A DNA stretch of 8,689 nt from Candidatus Gastranaerophilales bacterium. Its GTDB lineage: Bacteria; Cyanobacteriota; Vampirovibrionia; Gastranaerophilales; JAQUYY01. The translations under genes and the position numbers were made by a program. The stretch lies in contig JAQUYY010000066.1 of the NCBI GenBank assembly GCA_028691575.1, positions 1 through 8,689 on the forward strand, given 5' to 3'. Of this stretch, positions 1 to 5,489 are shown piece after piece (position 1 is the stretch's first letter; every line of letters begins with the position of its first letter). Below the pieces are notes generated by a model. The model was not told where the DNA came from and did not search any database. It was given only the letters and a program-made list of their open reading frames with translations.

Positions 1-1
1 T

Positions 2-277
2 TTAAACATAAATGTTCCCGGAATAGACAGCAGCGATATTCTTGGCGTTCAAATAACAAGACTTGGAACAAGAATGTTTACAGATACATACGAAAAAAGA
101 ATTGATCCTCGAGGAAAAATTTATTACTGGATGGCAGGCGAAATAATAAGCGCTAGCGAAGAGAATGGAACCGATATTGCAGCTATTCGTGAAAATCATG
201 TATCAATTACTCCAGTAACATTTGAAATGACTCATAAAAGCATTATGCCTGAGTTAGAAAAAGCATTTTCCAATTAA
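2..277 (+). CDS. surE: 5'/3'-nucleotidase SurE, C-terminal part
   Basis: This frame is open from the window edge to a TAA at 275-277, giving 91 residues of the C-terminus; the start lies upstream of the window. SurE is a metal-dependent phosphatase that removes phosphate from nucleoside 5'- and 3'-monophosphates. It is linked to stationary-phase survival and nucleotide salvage. Family marks visible here are the LNINVP strand, the GVQITRLGTRMFTD stretch, the DPRGKIYYWMAG segment, the EENGTDIAAI helix region and the VSITPVTFEMT strand, all in the family's order. SurE is usually about 250 residues, so roughly the last third is present; the N-terminal DD metal site is outside the window. The M at base 74 is internal, not the start. 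The gene converges on the minus-strand gene that follows. Identification is firm from the motif order; the substrate is not readable from this fragment. Confidence 0.9.
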   Translation, partial: LNINVPGIDSSDILGVQITRLGTRMFTDTYEKRIDPRGKIYYWMAGEIISASEENGTDIAAIRENHVSITPVTFEMTHKSIMPELEKAFSN

Positions 278-296
278 ATGATAAAAACTAAAAAAA

Positions 297-322
297 GCCG
301 ACCTGTGTGAACATTGGTCGGC
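297..322 (-). terminator. Rho-independent terminator of the 350-865 gene
   Basis: A perfect 7-bp GC-rich stem, GCCGACC (297-303) with GGTCGGC (316-322), encloses a 12-base loop. Read on the minus strand the hairpin is followed at once by TTTTTTAG, a canonical intrinsic terminator 28 bases after the stop of the 350-865 gene. On the plus strand only a weak T-rich stretch (GATGGTTTTG) follows. It is therefore mainly a minus-strand terminator, though it may also slow transcripts leaving surE. Confidence 0.85.
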
Positions 323-349
323 GCTTGATGGTTTTGTAAAATTTTTAAA

Positions 350-865
350 TTATGCAAATATATTTAAACTTTCAATTTCTTCTGTTTTTTCTTCTTTACC
401 GGAAGCAACGAATACAAAAGGATTTGAGCCTTTTCTATCTTTGTCCATATCTGCAATATTGAATAATTCAGGTTTCGTTTTTACTGAAAAAACTTCTTTT
501 AAATTAACTTTTTCAGCCATTTCATTTGGAACATGAAGTTTACCGTCAACTGTTTTTACAACTGATGAAAATAAATTTTGAGCAGCTTGTGATTTTAACA
601 TTTCAATTGTAGAAAGAGCATTTGTAGAAAGATTAACATCTAAACCGGCTTTATTTGCAGCAATTTGTCTGATTGTTTGAATATCAGCATTGATTAAACC
701 AAGGTTAGCATTTTGTGCAGAAACAGAAGGAAAAGATTTTACTGATGAAGTTTTTGTAGAAGAAGCAGCAGCAAAAAGCTGTTGTGATACTTGTTCTAAT
801 TCAGCACCTGAAACAAAAGCATTTTTATAAGATACATTGTTAAAATTGTTGATACCTAAACTCAT
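350..865 (-). CDS. Hypothetical protein, 171 aa, soluble
   Basis: I do not recognise this protein. The ATG at 865 is preceded by AAGG seven bases upstream (AAGGTTTTGTAATG), a reasonable Shine-Dalgarno, and the gene ends in TAA before the terminator at 297-322. There is no signal peptide or membrane segment. The N-terminal 60 residues are rich in Ser, Asn, Ala and Gln and look poorly ordered (for example FAAASSTKTSSVKSF at about 31-45). Residues 60-100 look helical (DIQTIRQIAANKAG, then STIEMLKSQAAQNLF). A mixed stretch at 102-137 contains VVKTVDGKLHVPNEMAEKV. The C-terminus is charged (ASGKEEKTEEIE) and ends in LNIFA. There are no cysteines and no catalytic motif. It appears to be monocistronic, with its own terminator and a 166-base gap upstream. 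A cytoplasmic or structural role is possible but cannot be assigned. Confidence 0.75.
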   Translation of the reverse strand: MSLGINNFNNVSYKNAFVSGAELEQVSQQLFAAASSTKTSSVKSFPSVSAQNANLGLINADIQTIRQIAANKAGLDVNLSTNALSTIEMLKSQAAQNLFSSVVKTVDGKLHVPNEMAEKVNLKEVFSVKTKPELFNIADMDKDRKGSNPFVFVASGKEEKTEEIESLNIFA

Positions 866-895
866 TTACAAAACCTTATTTTATTTTCTGTCCAC

Positions 896-924
896 AATAT
901 ATCTATCGGATATGATTAAAAAAA
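896..924 (-). promoter_or_regulatory. Possible promoter of the 350-865 gene
   Basis: On the minus strand a TATATT (901 to 896) lies 30 bases before the ATG at 865. Seventeen bases further upstream there is only a T-run (TTTTTT, 924-919) in place of a -35 box. The region is very AT-rich, so the match is weak evidence on its own. Confidence 0.3.
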
Positions 925-972
925 TCTTTAATATTTTAATTATTTTTTCATTAAAAAAACAAAAACAAAAGC

Positions 973-1001
973 CAAAAAGCCAATACTAACAATGCTTTTT
1001 G
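973..1001 (-). terminator. Intrinsic terminator of the membrane protein gene
   Basis: An 8-bp stem, CAAAAAGC (973-980) with GCTTTTTG (994-1001), has a 13-base loop. On the minus strand it is followed by GGCTTTTG and then further T-runs. It lies about 30 bases after the TAA of the 1032-2141 gene. The stem is A-T heavy, so it is weaker than the rpmA terminator. Confidence 0.6.
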
Positions 1002-1031
1002 CATGTAACAAAATATTAAGCCTTGGTAAAA

Positions 1032-2141
1032 TTAATGTTTTTCAGATTCCATTTCTTCTTCAAGAGTTTTTTCAATTTTTATAATTTTTTCTAAATCAGC
1101 CGACGCTTTAGCTCTGATTTTCTTGTCATTGTGCAAAAAGCTTGTTAAAATTAAGTTTTGACGTATATCTTGTATTTTATTATAGATTTGTTTGTCAATA
1201 ACTTTTTCAGAAACTTTTTTATTAACAAAATCACCGACCAATCTACCCAAATAAACGCTGGCAATGGTTAGAGGAACCATAATCGCATTTTCTTTAAATT
1301 TACTGACTTTTTTAGTACTAATTAATTGAGCAACGGGAAAAATTAATGCTGTAGGGACTATAACTCCCGCTATAATTTCATAAAATCCTTTTTTAATTCT
1401 ATCCTGAGCTCCTTTGGCTTGAGCTATATCAACACCTTTAACAACGGTATATGAACTGCTAAATAATACTTCCAAATCGATATTTTCAGGTGTTTTAAAC
1501 TTATTTTTGTTGTTTTCCAACGGTTTTGAAGCAAAAAATCCTGCCACGCCACCTGCGGCAATAGTTCCGAAATTTAAAAACATACCGGGAAGGAAAGATA
1601 TTTGTTTTTTAGCTATTATTTTATTTCCTAAAATATTTCCACCCAATGCCCCCAAACAGGTCATTGCAATATTTAATATATTTTTTTTGTTTTCTTTTTT
1701 CGAATCCGATTCACTATTTTTTTTATCGGCAGATGTAGATTCTTCTAATTTTTCTTCCAATTTTTCTTGAACTTTTTCTTCAATATTCGGATACTGAATG
1801 GGAAAAAATTTATCTGCTACCGTTCCTGCGGTTAACCCGCCAATTACTCCGCCTAATGGGACTCCAACAATTTTTGCAATATTATCTTTCAAATTTCCGG
1901 TGCTTTTTGAAAATATTTTTCCTGCCAAAACAGCTGTACCAAGTATTCCGGCACAGGTGAATCCCAATACCGTTAAATCTCTAGTTAAAACCTTATTTTT
2001 CTGGACTTGGTCAGCTTTATTATAATTTTCATAAACCTGATAACCGCTCAATATAGGAATTGTCATCAATTCCGGCGGTACTTTTGTCCATTTCTTTGGC
2101 GTAATTTTTTTTATTGAAGATATTATTCCACTTACAATCAT
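1032..2141 (-). CDS. Multi-pass membrane protein with three similar modules
   Basis: I do not recognise the family. From the ATG at 2141 the protein has 369 residues and carries three similar hydrophobic hairpin-like modules, at about 58-113, 155-206 and 253-312. Modules one and two share a TC-x-G-x-LG ... KI start (FTCAGILGTAVLAGKIF; MTCLGALGGNILGNKI). Each is followed by a Gly/Ala-rich segment (GGVIGGLTAGTVADKF; IAAGGVAGFFASKP). Module three (IIAGVIVPTALIFPV, then LTIASVYLGRLVGDFVNKK) is more diverged. A Lys/Glu/Ser-rich linker at about 116-153 separates the first two modules and may form a coiled coil. The C-terminus (about 308-369) is charged and helical. The frame is open to a TTG at 2231 (30 more residues), but that codon lies four bases after the rpmA terminator T-run with no room for a ribosome site. 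A promoter-like pair at 2189-2217 favours the ATG at 2141. Function unknown. Confidence 0.7.
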   Translation of the reverse strand: MIVSGIISSIKKITPKKWTKVPPELMTIPILSGYQVYENYNKADQVQKNKVLTRDLTVLGFTCAGILGTAVLAGKIFSKSTGNLKDNIAKIVGVPLGGVIGGLTAGTVADKFFPIQYPNIEEKVQEKLEEKLEESTSADKKNSESDSKKENKKNILNIAMTCLGALGGNILGNKIIAKKQISFLPGMFLNFGTIAAGGVAGFFASKPLENNKNKFKTPENIDLEVLFSSSYTVVKGVDIAQAKGAQDRIKKGFYEIIAGVIVPTALIFPVAQLISTKKVSKFKENAIMVPLTIASVYLGRLVGDFVNKKVSEKVIDKQIYNKIQDIRQNLILTSFLHNDKKIRAKASADLEKIIKIEKTLEEEMESEKH

Positions 2142-2188
2142 GTTTTTATTAATACTTCTAAAACCAAATATTGCTATTTTTCCCGTTA

Positions 2189-2217
2189 ATTTTACAATGA
2201 AATTTACAAAGTTTAAA
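2189..2217 (-). promoter_or_regulatory. Possible promoter of the membrane protein gene
   Basis: On the minus strand a TTTAAA (-35, 2217-2212) and TAAAAT (-10, 2194-2189) are separated by exactly 17 bases. This would start transcription near 2182, about 40 bases before the ATG at 2141 and after the rpmA terminator. The position supports a separate transcription unit, but such matches are common in AT-rich DNA. Confidence 0.4.
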
Positions 2218-2237
2218 AATAAATTATTCAAGCAACA

Positions 2238-2267
2238 AAAAACACGGAAATTGAATCCCGTGTTTTT
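2238..2267 (-). terminator. Terminator of the rplU-rpmA operon
   Basis: The stem AAAACACGG (2239-2247, extending to 2238) pairs perfectly with CCGTGTTTT (2258-2266, to 2267) around a 10-base loop. On the minus strand the 3' arm runs into TTTTTTG, as in a canonical intrinsic terminator, 17 bases after the rpmA stop. A-runs before the stem and T-runs after it on the plus strand mean it could work in both directions. Confidence 0.85.
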
Positions 2268-2283
2268 ATACTACTTAGTAAAT

Positions 2284-2538
2284 TTATACTGAATAAACAC
2301 TTACTTGTTTTCTTGTTCTTCTGTGTTTTTCAAATGTTACAACACCGTCTGTTAGTGCAAATAATGTATCATCGCTGCCGATTCCGACATTATTTCCGGG
2401 ATGAACTTTAGTTCCTCTTTGACGAATTAAAACATTTCCTGCTTTAACGAATTCACCACCGAATTTTTTAACACCAAGACGTTGCGATTCACTGTCTCTA
2501 CCGTTTTTTGATGAGCCTACGCCCTTCTTATGTGCCAT
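2284..2538 (-). CDS. rpmA: 50S ribosomal protein bL27
   Basis: This encodes bL27, 84 residues, the usual length. It sits at the peptidyl transferase centre, with its N-terminal tail near the P-site tRNA. The hallmarks are the N-terminal MAHKKGVGSSKNGRDSESQ, then the QRLGVKKFGGE segment, VLIRQRGTKVHPG and VGIGSDDTLFAL. The protein begins directly with M-A-H-K-K and lacks the short N-terminal extension that Firmicutes and some relatives remove with the Prp protease, which argues against a Firmicutes source. A GGAG lies nine bases before the ATG (GGAGAAATAAATTATG). It follows rplU by 23 bases in the standard rplU-rpmA order, and a strong terminator comes right after it. The obgE gene, often third in this operon, is absent here. 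Confidence 0.97.
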   Translation of the reverse strand: MAHKKGVGSSKNGRDSESQRLGVKKFGGEFVKAGNVLIRQRGTKVHPGNNVGIGSDDTLFALTDGVVTFEKHRRTRKQVSVYSV

Positions 2539-2561
2539 AATTTATTTCTCCAAATTTCTTA

Positions 2562-3035
2562 TTATTCTGCGTTTTCTTCTTTTACTTCAGCTTTTTTAGC
2601 TGTTGTTTTCTTTTCTGTTGCTGTAGTTTCAATTTTTTTAGCTGTTGTTTTTTTAGCAACAGATTTTTTTTCGACTTTTACGTCTTCCGCTTTTTCTTCT
2701 TTTGCGACTACTTTTTCTTTTCCCGCAAAGTCAATACTTTCAATCATTAATTTTGTAAATTGTTGTCTATGGCCTTGTTTTTTCCTGTAGCCTTTTTTGC
2801 GTTTTTGTTTATAAACAAGAACTTTTGTATCTTTTCCATGTTCAAGGACTTTTGCACTAACTGTTGCACCTTCCACATAAGGAGTGCCTACAAGCGATTT
2901 TTCGCCATTTACAATCATTACAACTTTATCTAAAGTTATTTGTTCATCTTGTTTTGCATCAATAAGTTCAACTGTAATATATCTGCCTTCAGTTGCCTGA
3001 TATTGCTTTCCGCCTGTTTCAATTATTGCTAACAT
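2562..3035 (-). CDS. rplU: 50S ribosomal protein bL21 with long C-terminal tail
   Basis: This encodes bL21, a 23S rRNA-binding protein of the large subunit. The core at residues 1-103 has the family start MLAIIETGGKQYQ and the signature KRKKGYRKKQGHRQ (about 78-91), which ends in the conserved GHR. The ATG at 3035 is chosen because bL21 normally begins at the AIIETGGKQY strand and an AAGG lies nine bases upstream. The frame extends to an ATG at 3107, but those 24 residues have no family match and no ribosome site at their starts. After the core, a tail of about 53 residues is made only of Lys, Ala, Glu, Thr, Val and similar residues, with KKTTAKK twice. E. coli bL21 is about 103 residues, so the tail is an addition. 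The gene is promoted by the TTGACA element at 3120-3147 and is followed by rpmA. Confidence 0.96.
   Translation of the reverse strand: MLAIIETGGKQYQATEGRYITVELIDAKQDEQITLDKVVMIVNGEKSLVGTPYVEGATVSAKVLEHGKDTKVLVYKQKRKKGYRKKQGHRQQFTKLMIESIDFAGKEKVVAKEEKAEDVKVEKKSVAKKTTAKKIETTATEKKTTAKKAEVKEENAE
2592..2651 (-). repeat. In-frame direct repeat in the bL21 tail
   Basis: An identical 18-base stretch occurs at 2592-2609 and 2634-2651, offset by 42 bases, or exactly 14 codons. It encodes the two KKTTAKK copies of the bL21 tail. The in-frame spacing suggests growth of the tail by tandem duplication or slippage. Confidence 0.7.
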
Positions 3036-3119
3036 TTGCCTTTTCCTTCTATTTTCGGGAGTCGTAGCCATAATGACATTTAAAACGACCAACCCATCTA
3101 TTACCATGACGTATTATAT

Positions 3120-3147
3120 ATAATACTTTAAAAAAGCTTGCTGTCAA
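3120..3147 (-). promoter_or_regulatory. Promoter of rplU-rpmA
   Basis: On the minus strand a perfect -35 TTGACA (3147-3142) is followed after 16 bases by TATTAT (3125-3120); overlapping AT-rich choices include TATAAT at 3118-3113. Transcription would start near 3113, giving a leader of roughly 75-80 bases before the rplU ATG at 3035. This is the best promoter match in the window and fits a highly expressed ribosomal operon. Confidence 0.75.
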
Positions 3148-3206
3148 TCTTAAGGCATGGTTTATGACATTTTATTTATTTAAATTTTAGTGAATTATAT
3201 ATTAAT

Positions 3207-4193
3207 CTACTTTTTATCCAAAAACATTACAAAATCTCTGTCTTCAGATTTGCCCAATAACAGCGGAGCTGATTTGCAATTCTTTTGACTTTCTGACCGA
3301 ATATTTTTTAGTCTTGTTTCGATAATTTTAGATTCTATCTTGATTTTGCTTGCTTCATCTGTTACTTTTAATTTTCTAAAAGAATTTGGATACTCAACCA
3401 ATGCAGACGTGCTGATATGAAGCACATTATTTCTGTTAATTATTTTATTTGCATGATAATGACCTGAAATAACAGCAATTACGTTTGAATGCTTATCCAA
3501 AATATTCAAAAATTCATTTACATTGATTATGTAATGATCCTTACTTTTAAAAGGCTCTATCGCCGGATGATGCTGTATGATAATAACTTTTTTATCAGCA
3601 TTTTCAAAAAGTTTATTATTCAGCCAATCAAGCTGATTTTTATCAAAATATCCAAAAGGATTTTTTTCAGGATAAGTAGAATCTAAAAACAGAAACAAAT
3701 AGCCTTTTTTAGGGACGATGGCATAATATGGTTTTGCTGTTTTAACATTTTTATTAACAGCAGATAATAATCTGGCAAAATTTTCTTTTGTAATTTCACC
3801 ATTTACTGCACTTTCATGATTTCCAATTGTTGCAAACCATGGTATTTTAAGCCCATTTACAATATTTGCAAAATTACTGAACAAAACTGTTAATGACTTG
3901 TTTGCACAATCTCCGGAAAAAACCGCTAAATCAACGTCTTCCATTTCATTGACTTGAGAAATGCCATCCTTTAAAAGTTTTTTGGAATCTTTTAACATAC
4001 GTGATTTTTTAGCCTGATGTTCAACATTATCAATGTGAACATCCGTAAAATGCACAAATGAAACCGATTTATCTGCCTGAGAAACTTGTGCATTATCAGA
4101 AAAAGACTTGCAAGCTCCGCCTAAAAGCACTATGAAAAATACCGACAAAATAATTGACGGAAAAAACTTTTTAATTAATCTGATTTTTTTCAT
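3207..4193 (-). CDS. Exported calcineurin-like metallophosphoesterase
   Basis: The protein has 328 residues and a full set of calcineurin-like phosphoesterase motifs. These are D51-x-H53 in FTDVHID, G94-D95 in FSGDCAN, G124-N-H-E in IGNHES, H208-H209 in IIQHHPA and G244-H-Y-H247 in ISGHYHA. They bind two metal ions and hydrolyse a phosphate mono- or diester. An N-terminal signal is present: basic residues (KKIRLIKKFF), a hydrophobic core at 12-27 and C28 after LGGA. It is thus exported, possibly as a lipoprotein, although G at -3 is a poor lipobox. The substrate cannot be read; the nearest general group is the Icc/3',5'-cyclic-nucleotide phosphodiesterase-like exported family. The ATG at 4193 follows GAGAGAGAAT, a modest ribosome site. 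The stop is 60 bases from the rplU promoter with no clear terminator between, so some read-through into rplU is possible. Confidence 0.88.
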   Translation of the reverse strand: MKKIRLIKKFFPSIILSVFFIVLLGGACKSFSDNAQVSQADKSVSFVHFTDVHIDNVEHQAKKSRMLKDSKKLLKDGISQVNEMEDVDLAVFSGDCANKSLTVLFSNFANIVNGLKIPWFATIGNHESAVNGEITKENFARLLSAVNKNVKTAKPYYAIVPKKGYLFLFLDSTYPEKNPFGYFDKNQLDWLNNKLFENADKKVIIIQHHPAIEPFKSKDHYIINVNEFLNILDKHSNVIAVISGHYHANKIINRNNVLHISTSALVEYPNSFRKLKVTDEASKIKIESKIIETRLKNIRSESQKNCKSAPLLLGKSEDRDFVMFLDKK

Positions 4194-4221
4194 TATTCTC
4201 TCTCAATATGCTTCAATAAAG

Positions 4222-4250
4222 AGTTTAAACGATTAAAATCCAAAAAGCAA
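4222..4250 (-). promoter_or_regulatory. Possible promoter of the metallophosphoesterase
   Basis: On the minus strand TTGCTT (4250-4245) and TAAACT (4227-4222) are separated by 17 bases, and the latter ends 29 bases before the ATG at 4193. The match is only partial. The -10 overlaps one copy of a GTTTAAACGA decamer (4223-4232) that recurs in the palindrome at 4368-4377. Confidence 0.35.
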
Positions 4251-4363
4251 ATAACTTGTTGATTAATATTTCTTCACATTAGGGCAATTTTTTATATTCA
4301 CGTTTCTTATAGTACATGTAAAACTCCTCTATAAACTCCGTAACGCAAATTCTATCCTCGAGT

Positions 4364-4389
4364 CCTCGTTTAAACGAGGTCTTTTTTTT
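4364..4389 (+). terminator. Terminator-like palindrome upstream of ispG
   Basis: CCTCGTTT (4364-4371) and AAACGAGG (4372-4379) form a perfect 16-base palindrome. It can fold to a 6-bp stem with a TTAA loop and is followed by TC and eight T residues (4382-4389). This is a plus-strand intrinsic terminator in form, yet no plus-strand gene precedes it in the 224-base spacer. A second CCTCG at 4356-4360 could compete for the same CGAGG arm. It may end a short untranslated RNA or shield ispG from upstream transcription. Confidence 0.7.
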
Positions 4390-4404
4390 GCTGATTTTTT
4401 GGTG

Positions 4405-4410
4405 TATAAG
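4405..4410 (+). promoter_or_regulatory. Possible ispG -10 box
   Basis: TATAAG, directly preceded by TG, lies between the T-run and the ispG ATG at 4418. A start about seven bases downstream would fall on or next to the ATG, implying a leaderless message. This agrees with the absence of any Shine-Dalgarno before ispG. No good -35 is visible. Confidence 0.4.
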
Positions 4411-4417
4411 TTTTATT

Positions 4418-5461
4418 ATGAGAAAACAGACTAAAAAAATTCATATCGGAAACGTCAGTATTGGAGGAAATTCCCCAATATCGGTTCAATCTATGTGTTT
4501 TACCGACACAAGAGATGTAAAAGCTACGGTAAATCAGATAAAAGAACTTGCCGATGTCGGTTGTGAACTTGTAAGAGTAGCTGTTTTAAATCAAGAAGCC
4601 GCAAATGCAATCAATGAAATTAAAAAGCAAATAACCATTCCATTAATTGCTGATATCCACTTTGATTACAGACTTGCAATCAGCTCTATTGAAAACGGCG
4701 TTGATGCTCTAAGACTTAACCCCGGTAACATCGGCAAAAAAGAAAATGTTGAAAAAGTCATATCTCTTGCAAAAGAACGGCAAATTCCTATTCGTATCGG
4801 TGTTAATGCAGGGTCTTTGGAAAAAGAATTTCAAAATATGGAAAATAAAGCCGATGCCCTTGTTAATAGTGTATTGGGACATATTAAGATTCTTGAGGAT
4901 TTAGATTTTGACTTAATAAAAGTTTCTCTAAAATCCAGTAATGTTCTAATCATGATTGAAGCATACGAAAAAATTTCAAAATTAATTGATTATCCGCTGC
5001 ATGTAGGGGTAACCGAGGCAGGAACATTAAAAGGCGGTTTGATAAAATCTGCTGTCGGGCTTGGAATTCTGTTAAACCAAGGAATTGGCGATACTATAAG
5101 AGTTTCTCTAACCGACAATCCAATTGAGGAAGTTTATGCAGGTTATCAAATCTTAAAATCTTTAAATTTAAGACAAAAAGGAATAAATTTTATTAGCTGT
5201 CCGACTTGCGGACGTTGTCAAATTAATCTTATCGAACTTGCCAAAAAAGTTGAAAACAGATTTAAAAACATTGACAAGCCTCTGACAATAGCAGTCATGG
5301 GTTGTGCGGTAAACGGACCCGGTGAAGCAAAAGAAGCTGATATCGGTCTTGCTGGAGGCATTAGAGAAGGAATTATTTTTAAAAAAGGCGAAATTATAAA
5401 AAAAGTTCCCGAAGCCATGCTTTTTAAAGAATTTGAAAATGAAGTTCTAAAACTTATCTAA
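4418..5461 (+). CDS. ispG: 4-hydroxy-3-methylbut-2-en-1-yl diphosphate synthase
   Basis: IspG (GcpE) reductively opens MEcPP to HMBPP, the sixth step of the MEP isoprenoid pathway, using a [4Fe-4S] cluster and ferredoxin or flavodoxin electrons. The 347 residues cover the family. The N-terminal TIM barrel begins with KIHIGNVSIGGNSPISVQSM and contains LIADIHFDYRLA, ALRLNPGNIG and IRIGVNAGSLEKE. The C-terminal cluster domain holds C261, C264 (CPTCGRC) and C296 in MGCAVNGPGEA. E303 matches the glutamate that is the fourth cluster ligand in bacterial enzymes, so the active site looks intact. The ATG at 4418 is preferred over a TTG at 4388, which lies in the T-run of the palindrome and adds ten residues with no family match. 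No ribosome site precedes either start. The gene stands alone and converges on the prepilin operon, with no clear hairpin in the 28-base gap. Confidence 0.96.
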   Translation: MRKQTKKIHIGNVSIGGNSPISVQSMCFTDTRDVKATVNQIKELADVGCELVRVAVLNQEAANAINEIKKQITIPLIADIHFDYRLAISSIENGVDALRLNPGNIGKKENVEKVISLAKERQIPIRIGVNAGSLEKEFQNMENKADALVNSVLGHIKILEDLDFDLIKVSLKSSNVLIMIEAYEKISKLIDYPLHVGVTEAGTLKGGLIKSAVGLGILLNQGIGDTIRVSLTDNPIEEVYAGYQILKSLNLRQKGINFISCPTCGRCQINLIELAKKVENRFKNIDKPLTIAVMGCAVNGPGEAKEADIGLAGGIREGIIFKKGEIIKKVPEAMLFKEFENEVLKLI

Positions 5462-5489
5462 AAAATTTTAATAAAACGTCCTATAATAA

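Noticed and set aside
1507..2025. Plus-strand open frames opposite the membrane protein
   Set aside because: They are Phe/Pro/Ala-rich mirror readings of the Gly/Lys-rich gene on the other strand, with no start signals.
2142..2231. TTG start at 2231 for the membrane protein
   Set aside because: It lies four bases after the T-run of the rpmA terminator, with no ribosome site. It stays possible if the terminator leaks, as the 30 added residues look protein-like.
3036..3107. Upstream ATG starts for rplU at 3107 and 3071
   Set aside because: The 24 or 12 added residues do not match bL21, lack ribosome sites, and the ATG at 3107 lies about six bases from the predicted transcript start.
4340..4380. 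Possible tRNA 3' half (CTCGAGTCC resembles a T-loop)
   Set aside because: No acceptor, D or anticodon arms can be built upstream, and the following CCTCGTTTAAACGAGG with T-run is better explained as a terminator.
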